DNA of 64,000 nucleotides from Bacillus sp. NTK034. GTDB taxonomy: Bacteria; Bacillota; Bacilli; Bacillales; Cytobacillaceae. The notes under the pieces were generated by a model that was not told the origin of the DNA, ran no database searches, and worked only from the letters and a program-made list of their open reading frames with translations. The stretch lies in the NCBI RefSeq assembly GCF_017303275.1, contig NZ_JAFKOJ010000012.1, positions 1 through 64,000 on the forward strand, in the 5' to 3' direction. Below, one piece after another: positions 1 to 8,596 of the stretch (the first letter of the stretch is position 1; every line of letters starts with the position of its first letter). The position numbers were made by a program, and so were the translations under genes.

Positions 1-68
1 TCGACTTGCATGTATTAGGCACGCCGCCAGCGTTCGTCCTGAGCCAGGATCAAACTCTCCATATAAGA
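1..68 (-). rRNA. 16S rRNA gene, 5' end only
   Basis: The reverse complement reads AGAGTTTGATCCTGGCTCAG, the universal 16S 5' segment, followed by the conserved ACGAACGCTGGCGGCGTGCC block. The gene runs off the left edge of the window, so only about 68 nt are present. The mature 5' end is placed by analogy with Bacillus 16S and may be off by a few bases. It is certainly an rRNA operon transcribed leftwards; nothing can be said here about the number of downstream rRNA or tRNA genes. Confidence 0.97.
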
Positions 69-190
69 GTTGATTAAGCTCATAAGTTGTCTTTTCAAAT
101 AAAGACTAAAGAATTAACGTTGACGTTTCTGTTTTGTTTAGTTTTCAAAGAACTAATGCGCTAACTTCTTTCGAAGTGACAACGAAATTT
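69..190 (-). other. pre-16S leader of the rRNA operon
   Basis: Between the promoter-proximal -10 box and the 16S 5' end lies an AT-rich leader. It contains the usual Bacillus rrn leader text, including TTCTTTGAAAACTAAACA on the minus strand, which is also typical of rrn spacers and takes part in the RNase III processing stem and antitermination. No open reading frame of note is present. Confidence 0.7.
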
Positions 191-219
191 ATCTTATCAT
201 CTTCTCGTAGAGAAGTCAA
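191..219 (-). promoter_or_regulatory. rrn promoter P2 (sigma-A)
   Basis: On the minus strand TTGACT (219-214) is followed after exactly 17 nt by TAAGAT (196-191). The spacing is optimal and the position is about 120 nt upstream of the 16S 5' end. Confidence 0.75.
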
Positions 220-316
220 CAATCTTTTTTTACTTTTTTCTGTTTGATGTCCAAACAGTTTTGAAAGCTTCTATTTGTTGCCTCCGCTCAGCGAATACCT
301 CTAAGCGACAAAAACT

Positions 317-346
317 ATCTTACAATAATATAGACCCAGTAGTCAA
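317..346 (-). promoter_or_regulatory. rrn promoter P1 (sigma-A)
   Basis: On the minus strand TTGACT (346-341) and TAAGAT (322-317) are separated by 18 nt. The hexamers are identical to those of P2, giving the tandem P1-P2 arrangement usual for Bacillus rrn operons. Confidence 0.65.
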
Positions 347-354
347 TACCTTAA

Positions 355-402
355 ATAAAAAAATGCATGCTCAATATTTTTTTTACAATTCCTGCGTGCA
401 TA
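355..402 (-). terminator. rho-independent terminator of the alpha/beta hydrolase gene
   Basis: Reading leftwards, ATGCACGC pairs with GCATGCAT across a loop of about 24 nt and is followed by seven U residues. It lies between the hydrolase stop and the rrn promoters and so would insulate the rRNA operon. Confidence 0.55.
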
Positions 403-415
403 CAGCTTTACTTCT

Positions 416-1354
416 TTAAAGAATATACCTTTTAGCCCAGTTTTCCATAATGTATAGCATTTCAGCGCTCAATGGCTTTGAAAGACTCCCTTTATAAATT
501 GACTTCAGCTTTATCATAGAAGTTTCTTCTTCCTGGTCCCTAAGGAGATGGTTCATCTTCAGCACATTATAGCTCTCAGCTGGACCATTCACTTTTTCAG
601 CAAAATGATGCACATGATCAGGGTTTACTTGAACATCCTTCTTCCCGGTAATTGCAAGAACGGGACATGTAATCGCGGCCAAATCTTCTTTCATATTATA
701 TTGAAAATGCTCACGTGCCCATTTTGCATTAATCTTTGTAAATCCTTTCTTCATCACCGTCTCTTCAGATTCCATCATCTCATCAAAAACCTTTTTTTGT
801 TTGGAGGCAGCTGTTTTATGAACTTTTAAAGCACGAAGAAGGACGCCATTAACTCCCTTCATCTCTTTAACTTCCTCTTCCAGCAGTCTTGCTTGTAATT
901 CGGAAGCCTTTCTTATATTATCCGCCTGACCGGCAAGCAGGATAATTCCCGCAGCATCCGCCTGCCTATTAATAGGAGGAATTAAAGAGCATCCTTCGCT
1001 ATGACCCAGCAGAAAAATTCTTTCAGGGTCGATTCCCGGCAGTTCTCGCGCCGTCTTCACAGCGGCTATCCCATCGTTAACTAAATCCCACATTCCTGTT
1101 TCATAAAAATCACCGTTGCTCGCACCTGCTCCCCGCTTGTCATATCTTAGAACCGCCACCCCAATGGATGAAAAAAAATCAGCAAGCATCTTATAAGCAT
1201 TCATCTGCATAACCTTTGCATTGCCATCCCTGTCAACTGGGCCTGAGCCGTGAAATATAACAACAAGAGGAAGCTTTCCTTCTGACTCTTTCAGAAAGCT
1301 CACTGTTCCCTTTAGATTTACATCTGAATTGAAATCAATCTCACGTTCTTTCAT
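416..1354 (-). CDS. alpha/beta hydrolase family protein
   Basis: A 312-residue cytosolic alpha/beta hydrolase. Visible marks are VVIFHGSGP near residue 33 (oxyanion-loop HG), DKRGAGAS, the nucleophile elbow GHSEG at about 118-122, a late D in TGKKDVQV and H in MNHLL, giving a plausible Ser-Asp-His triad. A helical insertion between the elbow and the Asp resembles a cap. The start is the ATG at 1354: the upstream in-frame TTG at 1360 abuts the AGGGGTGA ribosome site and leaves no spacing. It is a single gene, divergent from the 107-residue gene. The substrate is not predictable; acyl esters or peptides are both possible. Confidence 0.85.
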   Translation of the reverse strand: MKEREIDFNSDVNLKGTVSFLKESEGKLPLVVIFHGSGPVDRDGNAKVMQMNAYKMLADFFSSIGVAVLRYDKRGAGASNGDFYETGMWDLVNDGIAAVKTARELPGIDPERIFLLGHSEGCSLIPPINRQADAAGIILLAGQADNIRKASELQARLLEEEVKEMKGVNGVLLRALKVHKTAASKQKKVFDEMMESEETVMKKGFTKINAKWAREHFQYNMKEDLAAITCPVLAITGKKDVQVNPDHVHHFAEKVNGPAESYNVLKMNHLLRDQEEETSMIKLKSIYKGSLSKPLSAEMLYIMENWAKRYIL

Positions 1355-1483
1355 TATCAATCACCCCTATGCAGCGACTTTACGTATAAGACGCTTACTA
1401 ATAAATAAAGTTCAGTTTTTTTATAATTTTTTTTGAGGCAATACTAAAAGTAAATCTTATTTGCAGCAGAAAGGATTGATTTC

Positions 1484-1807
1484 ATGCCAAAGAAAACAGC
1501 TTCAGCAGGCAGCGGCGAGGAGACCAAATTAGATACTGCAGGATCATCAAACTCAATGGAAAAAAGTGAAAATGAAGTCAGCAAGCTGAATCGGATGTTA
1601 GCTGCTGTTTTAAATTATCTATCGGATGATGAGGTGGAAGAAATCGATATCGAATATCTGCTTGCAAATACGGAAGGCCTCCGGGAATGGTGGGACCGAT
1701 ATAGGGAAAATAATAAGAAACAAATCGAGGAAGAAATAAAAAAATCGCTTGGCTCTTTATCGCTGGAGGAGCTCGAGAGTATCCGCGAACAAATAAAGAG
1801 TAAATAG
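1484..1807 (+). CDS. small acidic hypothetical protein (107 aa)
   Basis: I do not recognise a named family. Residues 1-30 are Ser/Gly/Thr/Glu-rich and probably disordered. Residues 33-107 are predicted helical with heptad-like Leu spacing, an acidic stretch SDDEVEEIDIEYLL, an aromatic EWWDRY motif and a basic-acidic C terminus. There is no signal peptide or membrane segment. A good site (AGAAAGGATT) precedes the ATG, and a bidirectional terminator follows directly, so the gene is probably real and monocistronic. Confidence 0.65.
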   Translation: MPKKTASAGSGEETKLDTAGSSNSMEKSENEVSKLNRMLAAVLNYLSDDEVEEIDIEYLLANTEGLREWWDRYRENNKKQIEEEIKKSLGSLSLEELESIREQIKSK

Positions 1808-1822
1808 CTCAGCCACATAAAA

Positions 1823-1863
1823 AAGACTCGTTTGCCTAAAGCATACGAGTCCTGGTTTTTTTA
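1823..1863. terminator. bidirectional terminator between the 107-aa gene and hxlR-type gene
   Basis: GACTCGT (1825-1831) pairs with ACGAGTC (1845-1851). A-runs on the left and T-runs on the right serve both convergent genes. Confidence 0.75.
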
Positions 1864-2190
1864 TTGTTCCACAAGCTCTCCGCCTGTTAATTCAATATGC
1901 CCTTCCCCCCAGTTGCACATTGCATCCAGGATCGGGCGAAGTGACCATCCATAATCTGTTAACGAATAGACAACCTTAGGAGGGACTTGATCAAAAACAG
2001 CACGGTTAACAACACCATCCGCTTCAAGCTCGCGCAGCTGCTGAGTCAGCATTTTTTGTGTAATCCCGGGCATAAGCCGTTTAAGCTCGCTAGTTCGCTT
2101 TTCACCTTTAATTAAATGGCACATAATTACAACTTTCCACTTCCCGCCAATCACATCTAATGTAGCTTCTACCGGAATATTGTATGCCAA
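1861..2190 (-). CDS. HxlR-family winged-helix transcriptional regulator
   Basis: 109 residues, the standard HxlR length. The family signature is clear: [17 protein letters not shown] at 10-26, then the wing-helix [27 protein letters not shown] and a [12 protein letters not shown] segment. These proteins act as redox, aldehyde or quinone sensors or as ligand-responsive repressors. It is transcribed divergently from an MFS transporter and an aldo/keto reductase, so it most likely represses that pair and itself. There is no Cys near the N terminus as in YodB, but one Cys (CHLI) lies in the recognition region and another near the C terminus (MCNWGEG). Two operator-like repeats occupy the divergent spacer. 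Confidence 0.88.
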   Translation of the reverse strand: MAYNIPVEATLDVIGGKWKVVIMCHLIKGEKRTSELKRLMPGITQKMLTQQLRELEADGVVNRAVFDQVPPKVVYSLTDYGWSLRPILDAMCNWGEGHIELTGGELVEQ

Positions 2191-2213
2191 CTTCCTTCCC
2201 CCTCTGTTTGACA

Positions 2214-2256
2214 GGTACTAAAAAGTACCTACATTACTTTAAAGTGCGTACTGTTC
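2214..2256. promoter_or_regulatory. HxlR-type operator, copy 1
   Basis: A perfect 16-bp inverted repeat GGTACT-AAAA-AGTACC (2214-2229) is followed by CATTACTTTAAAGTGCGTAC. The segment lies 24 nt upstream of the regulator start, suited to autoregulation. Confidence 0.6.
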
Positions 2257-2321
2257 ATATAGAATCATGCCATCCATAATAGCATAAGGAAGCTTAAAAC
2301 AAAATGGTGAAATTGACCATA

Positions 2322-2366
2322 GGTTACTTTTTAGTGCCTGCATTACTTTAAAGTACGTACTGTTCA
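2322..2366. promoter_or_regulatory. HxlR-type operator, copy 2
   Basis: GGTTACTTTTTAGTGCC is followed by CATTACTTTAAAGTACGTAC and TGTTCA, nearly repeating copy 1 about 109 bp downstream and closer to the transporter. Together they form a duplicated operator module serving both divergent promoters. Confidence 0.6.
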
Positions 2367-2472
2367 CCATGTTTGCCATGCTCCATAATATCTTTCATCA
2401 AGACTGTATGGCCAAGGCGCCTGGCTATGATGTCTTTGCTCCATCCCAAACTTTAAATATAAGGGGGATTCA

Positions 2473-3678
2473 TTGCCAATGAGTTCTATTGCTATAGATA
2501 CACAAAAAGAAAAAGGCGGCACTCCTGCCCTGCTTGCACTCGCAATTAGTGCATTCGGAATTGGAACCACAGAGTTTGTTCCTGTTGGGCTGCTGTCGAC
2601 CATTTCAGGTGATTTGGGAATTTCCATAACATTGGCTGGTTTATTAATTTCCGGCTATGCCATGGGAGTTGCCATTGGAGCACCTGTACTAACTGCTTTG
2701 ACCAGTAAAATGAACAGAAAGTCACTGCTCATGGGATTAATGATTTTGTTTATCATCGGAAATTCCGTCGCAGCCGTCTCCACCTCTTTTGCCCTTTTGC
2801 TGGCTGCACGTTTCATTACAGCTTTTTCACACGGCATTTTTTTTTCAATCGGCTCGACCATTGCCGCTGATTTAGTTCCTGAGAACAAACGCGCCAGTGC
2901 GATTGCCTTTATGTTCACTGGTTTAACTGTCGCAACCGTGACAGGTGTACCGCTCGGAACGTTTATCGGGCAGACATTTGGCTGGAGAGCTACTTTCTGG
3001 GGAGTGGCGCTGCTTGGGGTAATTGGAATTATCGCCAGTGCCATTCTTGTTCCAAAAGACCTAAAACAAGCACCGGCTTCCAGATTCAGTGAACAGCTGA
3101 AAATTCTAAGCAGCGGAAAACTGCTTTTAGCTTTTAGCATTACCGCATTGGGATATGGCGGAACCTTCGTTGCTTTTACCTACCTGACTCCGCTTCTCGA
3201 AGATGTAACAGGTTTTAGCGCAAAATGGGTGAGCATCATTCTGCTTGCTTACGGAGTGGCCGTGGCAATCGGCAATGTTCTTGGCGGAAAAGCTTCTGAC
3301 AAAGATCCATTAAAGGCATTGTTTTGGATGTTTGCTCTGCAAGCCATTATTCTGGGCCTGCTAACCTTTGCAGCACCTTTTAAAATTATTGGGCTTATTG
3401 CTATTTTTCTAATGGGCTTATTTGCTTTCATGAATGTGCCAGGCCTTCAAATTCTGGTGGTAAACCTGGCTGAGAAATATGTTCCTTCTGCGGTCAATGT
3501 TGCTTCCGCTTTAAATATTGCAGCTTTTAACATCGGAATTGCCATTGGCTCATTTGCCGGGGGACTGATCGTCGATTCTATCGGCTTAATTCACACACCG
3601 TGGATTGGCGGAGTAATGGTGCTTGGGGCTGTAATTCTGACGGGATGGCTAAAAAAGCTTGAAAAACAAACTAACTAA
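2473..3678 (+). CDS. MFS transporter, DHA1 type (AraJ/YdhP-like)
   Basis: 401 residues with twelve predicted membrane helices. The N-terminal half carries the GTTEFVPVGLL segment and the GAPVLTALTSKMNRKSLL loop-2/3 motif A variant typical of the AraJ/YdhP arabinose-chloramphenicol branch; a second-half loop KASDKDPLKAL follows. It is a proton-coupled efflux pump of the inner membrane. The TTG at 2473 has a GGGGG site 5 nt away and the ATG at 2479 has 11 nt, so either could be used. It is followed after 20 nt by the aldo/keto reductase, and the HxlR regulator is divergent. An exporter plus reductase under an HxlR repressor suggests defence against an electrophile or aldehyde. Confidence 0.85.
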   Translation: MPMSSIAIDTQKEKGGTPALLALAISAFGIGTTEFVPVGLLSTISGDLGISITLAGLLISGYAMGVAIGAPVLTALTSKMNRKSLLMGLMILFIIGNSVAAVSTSFALLLAARFITAFSHGIFFSIGSTIAADLVPENKRASAIAFMFTGLTVATVTGVPLGTFIGQTFGWRATFWGVALLGVIGIIASAILVPKDLKQAPASRFSEQLKILSSGKLLLAFSITALGYGGTFVAFTYLTPLLEDVTGFSAKWVSIILLAYGVAVAIGNVLGGKASDKDPLKALFWMFALQAIILGLLTFAAPFKIIGLIAIFLMGLFAFMNVPGLQILVVNLAEKYVPSAVNVASALNIAAFNIGIAIGSFAGGLIVDSIGLIHTPWIGGVMVLGAVILTGWLKKLEKQTN

Positions 3679-3698
3679 TTAATTAAGGAGTGTCTTAT

Positions 3699-4532
3699 AT
3701 GAATAAACTATCTTTATCAAGTACTGCATCACTTGCAAATGGAGTTAAAATGCCCAGGATTGGCCTTGGTGTATTTAAAGTGGAAAAGGAAGAAGAACTA
3801 TTGACCGCTGTTAAAGCAGCAATTGAAATTGGCTATAGAAGCATCGACACAGCTTCCATCTACGGAAACGAGGAATGGGTGGGAGAAGCCATCCGCCAGT
3901 CTGGCTTTAATAGAGAGGAACTTTTTATCACTTCAAAAGTGTGGAACTCTGACCAGGGCTATGAAGCAACCCTTAAGGCATTTAACACCTCATTGAAAAA
4001 AATGGGACTTGAATATCTTGACCTTTATTTGATCCATTGGCCTGTTGAGGGAAAATACACAGAAACTTGGAGAGCACTGGAAGATTTATATAAAGAAGGT
4101 AAAATCAAAGCGATTGGCGTCAGTAACTTTCAGATCAGCCATTTAGAAAATCTATTGAAAACAGCTGAAATCAAACCAATGATTAATCAAATTGAATTGC
4201 ACCCGAAATTGGCACAAACTGAACTTCGTGACTTTGCTGCCAAACATGATATGCACATTGAAGCGTGGGCCCCACTAATGCAAGGCGGATTATTCGAAAA
4301 CGGGGTCCTGCATGAACTGGCTGCAAAACATGGAAAATCCGTTGCTCAAATTGTCCTAAGGTGGCACCTGCAAAACGGCATTATCGTCATCCCTAAGTCA
4401 ACAAAACCTCATCGCATCAAAGAAAATGCAGATTTATTTGATTTTGAACTTTCTCAGCAAGAGATGGAATTGATTGATTCCTTAGATGCACATTTACGTG
4501 TTGGACCAGATCCCGACAATTTTGATTTCTAA
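3699..4532 (+). CDS. aldo/keto reductase (YvgN/YtbE-like)
   Basis: 277 residues forming a TIM-barrel NADPH-dependent aldehyde reductase. The catalytic tetrad is visible: Asp and Tyr in DTASIYGNE, Lys in SKVW and His in LIHWP. The cofactor segment IPKSTKPHRI near 230-240 is the NADP phosphate-binding motif. The start is the ATG at 3699, 8 nt after AAGGAG; the upstream in-frame GTG overlaps that site. It lies in an operon with the MFS transporter and probably detoxifies the aldehydes (such as methylglyoxal) that the adjacent regulator senses; that role is inferred. Confidence 0.92.
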   Translation: MNKLSLSSTASLANGVKMPRIGLGVFKVEKEEELLTAVKAAIEIGYRSIDTASIYGNEEWVGEAIRQSGFNREELFITSKVWNSDQGYEATLKAFNTSLKKMGLEYLDLYLIHWPVEGKYTETWRALEDLYKEGKIKAIGVSNFQISHLENLLKTAEIKPMINQIELHPKLAQTELRDFAAKHDMHIEAWAPLMQGGLFENGVLHELAAKHGKSVAQIVLRWHLQNGIIVIPKSTKPHRIKENADLFDFELSQQEMELIDSLDAHLRVGPDPDNFDF

Positions 4533-4540
4533 ATATAAGG

Positions 4541-4570
4541 AGACGAGGTGCATCAGGCTCCTCGTCTTTT
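4541..4570 (+). terminator. terminator of the MFS-reductase operon
   Basis: GACGAGG pairs with CCTCGTC across a 9-nt loop, followed by TTTTCTT. Confidence 0.75.
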
Positions 4571-4682
4571 CTTATTAACATGATCAGGTTACTAAATAAA
4601 ACAGCCCCTAATGAACAAGATAAGAAGAAACAAGTTAAGTTATTTGAGAAAGATCCAGTGAGACAAAGGGGGTTCCTGCACA

Positions 4683-5147
4683 ATGATTTTTTTTATTTAC
4701 CTCGTGATCAATATGTTCGTATTGTTTCTTTTTATTAAACTAAAGAAACATCTGCATATATTGGAAACCTTCGTCTATTGGATGTTGAGCTCCTATCTCT
4801 TTCAAAATTTTTCAGCCCTTTGCTATATGAACTTCAAAACTCTCATCATTCCGGAACAACTAAGCTATGAATTCTCCCATTTCCTTAACCGAATTTTGCT
4901 ATTCCCTGCCTTCATGGTCCTTTTTTTGAACTATTTTCTTATCCAGAAAGCATACAAGAGAAAGCTCCTCTTAATAATCTTTTTTATCTTGATCTTAGGG
5001 GGACTGGAGTGGCTTGGGCATAAAACAGGAGTGCTGATCCATATTCATTGGAAAATTTGGTGGTCATCTACTTTTTGGCTGCTGTCACTGCTTATTTTAA
5101 TCGGCTTTATGAATTTTTTCCGGAAGATACTATATAGAGGAGTCTAG
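4683..5147 (+). CDS. hypothetical membrane protein, possibly CBO0543-like
   Basis: 154 residues with four or five hydrophobic helices (about 3-18, 32-48, 72-90, 95-112, 128-146) separated by short polar loops rich in Lys, His and Trp. There is no catalytic motif. It resembles, loosely, the CBO0543 family of Bacillus membrane proteins. It lies 5 nt upstream of a second, better-conserved family member, so the two are probably co-transcribed and may form a heteromer. Function unknown. Confidence 0.6.
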   Translation: MIFFIYLVINMFVLFLFIKLKKHLHILETFVYWMLSSYLFQNFSALCYMNFKTLIIPEQLSYEFSHFLNRILLFPAFMVLFLNYFLIQKAYKRKLLLIIFFILILGGLEWLGHKTGVLIHIHWKIWWSSTFWLLSLLILIGFMNFFRKILYRGV

Positions 5148-5152
5148 GCTGT

Positions 5153-5665
5153 ATGAATGTAACATTTGATTGGAATGAAGGGTTCTTTATTTTGACTTCT
5201 GCAATTGTCATACTCTTATTTCTGCCGATCCGAAAGTACTTTCCTCCAGTTTTAGTTATAATCATATGGGTTTATAACCTTGCATTGGTTGCGACCATTG
5301 ATTACTTTCTGCTGGCCACCCCTTTTCGGATGTATATATTTGGTGACAACCCTACTTATGAACTATCGGGAGCCCTTTTTCATTTTTTCATGTATCCCTG
5401 TTCCGCTCTGATTTTTTTATTTGGCTATGACCGCTGGGAACTCTATGGCAAGAGGTCTATTTGGTACATACTGGGCTGGAGTTCATTTTCCATAGTCTTT
5501 GAATGGCTTACTGTTAAAAATCATGCACTGACCTATACAGGATGGAAACTGGTCTATTCAATCCCGGTTTATCCGGCAGCGGCTGTCTTGCTCATTATTG
5601 TGTTTCGCTTTGCAAAAAAGAGACTTATGGATCCCGAGCTTGAGGCGTCTTCCAAAATAAATTAA
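5153..5665 (+). CDS. CBO0543-family membrane protein
   Basis: 170 residues with five predicted helices. The pattern LPIRKYFPP near the N terminus, ATIDYFL, FHFFMYPCSALIFLFGYDRW and FSIVFEWLTVKNHALTYTGWK matches the layout I know from CBO0543 proteins of sporeforming Bacillaceae (about 170 aa). It closely follows a probable sister gene. No enzymatic residues are apparent. These proteins are common and multicopy in Bacillus, and their role is not known. Confidence 0.7.
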   Translation: MNVTFDWNEGFFILTSAIVILLFLPIRKYFPPVLVIIIWVYNLALVATIDYFLLATPFRMYIFGDNPTYELSGALFHFFMYPCSALIFLFGYDRWELYGKRSIWYILGWSSFSIVFEWLTVKNHALTYTGWKLVYSIPVYPAAAVLLIIVFRFAKKRLMDPELEASSKIN

Positions 5666-5693
5666 AAAAGCAAGGAATGCCCCTGCTCTTTTC
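5664..5693. terminator. bidirectional terminator
   Basis: AAAAAAGCAAGG and CCCCTGCTCTTTT form a G-U-tolerant hairpin between convergent genes. Confidence 0.6.
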
Positions 5694-5696
5694 AAT

Positions 5697-7325
5697 TTAT
5701 TTAGTTGTTTTTAAAAGCGGCAATGTAATCTCTATTAATGTACCTTCACCAATCTTGCTTTTATAAACGATGCTTCCATGATGCTGCTTAATGATCTTAT
5801 GGCAAATCATAAGTCCCAGGCCAGTCCCTTTTTCTTTTAATGTATAAAAAGGTTCACCAAGTCTCGGGAGAAATTCGTCAGGGATTCCACAGCCCTGGTC
5901 CTGAAAGGAGACAAGACATCCCTCGTCATTATTATCTGTGAGGGAAATTTCAATATCCCCTCCATTATCCATAGCCTCCATTGCGTTTTTTAAGATATTC
6001 AAAAAAACCTGCTTTATTTGATTTTTTTCACATGAAATTAAAAAATCACCATCTGCAAAATTCAGCTTGAACTGGATACCGTTCATATTCGCCTGAGGGG
6101 ATAATAACTCTACTGTATTCTCTATAATATCTGTTAAATCAGCGGTGTCCATTTGTATGGCCTGCGGCTTTCCAAGCGAAAGCATTTCAGTGGTGATATT
6201 TTCAATGCGTTCCAATTCGCTAAGCAGCAATTCATTAATTTGGCTATTGTCGCTCCTATAAAGCTGCAGGAACCCTTTGATGGTTGTAAGCGGGTTTCGG
6301 ATTTCATGGGCTACCCCGGCTGCGAGCTCCCCGACTATCGATAATTTCTCAGACTGCAAAAGAAATTCCTCTGCTTTTTTCCGCTCGGAAATATCTCTGC
6401 TGATCATAACAACATGCTCGATTACACCCTTTTCACCTTCAACCGGCATACAGCGTGATTCAAATTCAATCCAATGGCCCTCTCTGTGTTTTAGGCGGAA
6501 CTCCATTGCCATGCGCTCATTATTTTCGAATATCCTTTGCATGCCAGCCTGGAAATTATCCGCTTCATCCGGATGAATAACAACATCCACTTCCAGCTTT
6601 TGCAGCTCCGGCACTTCATATCCTAAAACAAACTCATGTGATGGTGACAAATAACTCAAACTGCGATCCCTGTCCATTACCGCAATTAAGTCTGATGTAT
6701 TTTCAGCGATCAGCCGGTATTTAGACTCACTTTCTTCCAGCGTCTTTTCCATCCGTTTTTTTTCTGTGATGATTCGTATCAATCTTTCATAGGATTCAAT
6801 CAGTAAACTCCCAACAATGACACCAAGACCCACAAACAGAATATATTGCAGATGAAAAATAGGCTTGTCCCTAAAAACGTTAAAAATGATCGGCACCGTT
6901 ATAATATAAATGACACAATATACACCATATAATATGGCCGTTTTTCTAACCGCCTTTAGGTGGCGGCTATATCTATGTATGACTGCAAAAGCAATCAAAA
7001 TAAGGGATAATCCTATGATGGCTGGTAGCCAATTCTCACTGACTGCAAGCCTTGATACAAGGGCAATTATTCCGGTAATAAACCCTGCCCCTGGCCCCAA
7101 ATAGGAAAATGCCAAAATCAGAATGGCGTAACGAATATCATAGGAATAACCCTGCTCGTTAAAAGATAAACCCACAAGAATGGCAGAAATAATTCCTGCA
7201 TACAGGCCGCCCAAAAGATGCAGGTCCTTAAGCGGTTTATGATTGATAAACGAGCGGAGAATTAAAGGCACACTGACCAATAATGAAAAAATGGAGAGAT
7301 TAACAATGTAGTCTAATAGTATCAA
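5697..7325 (-). CDS. sporulation-type PAS sensor histidine kinase with 5TMR-LYT sensor
   Basis: 542 residues. Six N-terminal membrane helices (about 1-190) have the 5TMR-LYT pattern, with paired Gly in GGLYAGIISAI and GPGAGFITGI. A short coiled coil, a PAS fold (about 200-320, SKYRLIAENTSDLI) and then HisKA follow, with phospho-acceptor His in GVAHEIRNPLTTIKGF. HATPase_c carries DQGCGIP and GTGLGLMIC. The H-box text is that of the KinA-E phosphorelay kinases of Bacillus, so a role feeding Spo0F is plausible. No response regulator is adjacent, which fits an orphan phosphorelay kinase. The TTG at 7325 is preferred: AGGTGG lies 8 nt before it, while the GTG at 7337 lacks a site. Confidence 0.88.
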   Translation of the reverse strand: MILLDYIVNLSIFSLLVSVPLILRSFINHKPLKDLHLLGGLYAGIISAILVGLSFNEQGYSYDIRYAILILAFSYLGPGAGFITGIIALVSRLAVSENWLPAIIGLSLILIAFAVIHRYSRHLKAVRKTAILYGVYCVIYIITVPIIFNVFRDKPIFHLQYILFVGLGVIVGSLLIESYERLIRIITEKKRMEKTLEESESKYRLIAENTSDLIAVMDRDRSLSYLSPSHEFVLGYEVPELQKLEVDVVIHPDEADNFQAGMQRIFENNERMAMEFRLKHREGHWIEFESRCMPVEGEKGVIEHVVMISRDISERKKAEEFLLQSEKLSIVGELAAGVAHEIRNPLTTIKGFLQLYRSDNSQINELLLSELERIENITTEMLSLGKPQAIQMDTADLTDIIENTVELLSPQANMNGIQFKLNFADGDFLISCEKNQIKQVFLNILKNAMEAMDNGGDIEISLTDNNDEGCLVSFQDQGCGIPDEFLPRLGEPFYTLKEKGTGLGLMICHKIIKQHHGSIVYKSKIGEGTLIEITLPLLKTTK

Positions 7326-7441
7326 TGAGGCTCCCACCTATTTTGAGAAATTCTTAATATTCTTTCTTTATCATAAACCAGAGGTGATGACCTTTCCACT
7401 ACTATTTTAGGAGCCTCTAAAGGATATGCTGGAACTGATTT

Positions 7442-7477
7442 AAAAAGGGCCAATCCATGGAAGGATAGGCCCTTTTT
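7442..7477 (-). terminator. terminator of the padR-haas-phnA operon
   Basis: AAAAAGGGCC and GGCCCTTTTT arms enclose a 15-nt loop; leftward reading ends in a U-run. Confidence 0.75.
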
Positions 7478-7479
7478 CG

Positions 7480-7821
7480 TTACACTTTCTTCACAAACTC
7501 CGACTTCAGCTTCATGGCGCCAAAGCCATCGATTTTACATTCAATATCATGATCCCCATCAACGATGCGAATATTTTTAACCTTGGTTCCAATCTTAATT
7601 ACAGAAGAAGTGCCTTTCACTTTAAGATCTTTAATGACTGATACCGTATCTCCATCAGTAAGTACATTCCCATTTGAATCCTTAATCACCTTTTCGTCCT
7701 CAAGACTGGTGATTTCTGATTCAGCTGTCCACTCATGTGCACATACCGGGCATACAAAGAGCAGCCCGTCCTCGTATGTATACTCTGAACTGCATTTCGG
7801 GCAATTAGGCAAGCTAGACAT
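7480..7821 (-). CDS. PhnA/YjdM-family zinc-ribbon protein
   Basis: 113 residues. An N-terminal zinc ribbon with CPKCSSEY and CPVCAHEW (two CxxC pairs) is followed by the conserved SH3-like PhnA domain, with [23 protein letters not shown] and [29 protein letters not shown]. The family is often named alkylphosphonate utilisation protein, but its biochemical role is not settled. The start is the ATG at 7821, with GGAGG 8 nt upstream; it overlaps the end of the HAAS-domain gene by 8 nt, implying translational coupling. Confidence 0.92.
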   Translation of the reverse strand: MSSLPNCPKCSSEYTYEDGLLFVCPVCAHEWTAESEITSLEDEKVIKDSNGNVLTDGDTVSVIKDLKVKGTSSVIKIGTKVKNIRIVDGDHDIECKIDGFGAMKLKSEFVKKV

Positions 7822-8593
7822 TTCGTTTTCCTCCATTACTCAGCATTTTTTTCCTTTTAGCCATGAATATGAATATCATGATTGCCGCAATAATAACGAA
7901 TGCTAAAACAGTATATAAAATATATGTTGGATCTTCATTCACATCCTGTGGAATAAACCGATTGGCAATAGGGCCCGCAGACAAAAACAGGGGAATTATA
8001 ATTGTAAACCATGTTCTTGTATAAATGGCAGAAACAATAAATATGACCGCACAAACTGCCACAATTACATTATTCTGAAAGGGCGTTGCTGTAAAAACCG
8101 GCTCAAACCCCTGTTTCTGATTCCAAAGTAAAACCATAATCATTAAGCCTGTCACAGCCACGCTGGCTCCTAATAGAAGAACTGCACTCCACTTGGAATG
8201 AAGAAATTTAGGCAGCACTCTGAAGATCAGAAGGCTATAAGCTCCAACTGCAATTGATCCTGCGATAACAGCGATCCAAAGTGTACCTTTGGATAATGAA
8301 AAGTTCCCTTCAATTGCAGGACCTACGCTGATATAAGCACCCAGCAGGATCATCAGCGGCAGCAGCCCCGCCATCTGACGATAATCGGTACTCATTGATT
8401 CTCCGATGCTTTTCATATATTGCTTTGGGCTATCTCCAATAATATGAGACACATCTTTCCCATCGGCTTCAGCTTCAATTAAATGCACTTCAAGCTCTTC
8501 TGTTATTTCATTTATTTCTTCATCATTTTTCCCTTTTGACATGAGATAAAAACGAAGCTCTGTCAAAAACTGTTCAGACTCTTTTGAGACCAT
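7814..8593 (-). CDS. HAAS-domain (DUF1129/DUF1700-like) membrane protein
   Basis: 259 residues. The first 70 residues form the alpha-alpha HAAS signalling module ([36 protein letters not shown], then [11 protein letters not shown]). Six to eight membrane helices follow (from about 75 to 250), ending in a basic tail. This family is nearly always encoded directly after a PadR regulator, exactly as here (3-nt gap), and is thought to be part of membrane-stress or antimicrobial sensing. The exact activity is unknown. Confidence 0.8.
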   Translation of the reverse strand: MVSKESEQFLTELRFYLMSKGKNDEEINEITEELEVHLIEAEADGKDVSHIIGDSPKQYMKSIGESMSTDYRQMAGLLPLMILLGAYISVGPAIEGNFSLSKGTLWIAVIAGSIAVGAYSLLIFRVLPKFLHSKWSAVLLLGASVAVTGLMIMVLLWNQKQGFEPVFTATPFQNNVIVAVCAVIFIVSAIYTRTWFTIIIPLFLSAGPIANRFIPQDVNEDPTYILYTVLAFVIIAAIMIFIFMAKRKKMLSNGGKRNV

Positions 8594-8596
8594 TCT

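Noticed and set aside
1-415. tRNA genes around the rRNA start
   Set aside because: No cloverleaf was found; the leader and tandem promoters explain the sequence.
4580-4735. 51-codon frame overlapping the start of the first CBO0543-like gene
   Set aside because: No ribosome site and overlap with a better-supported membrane protein gene.
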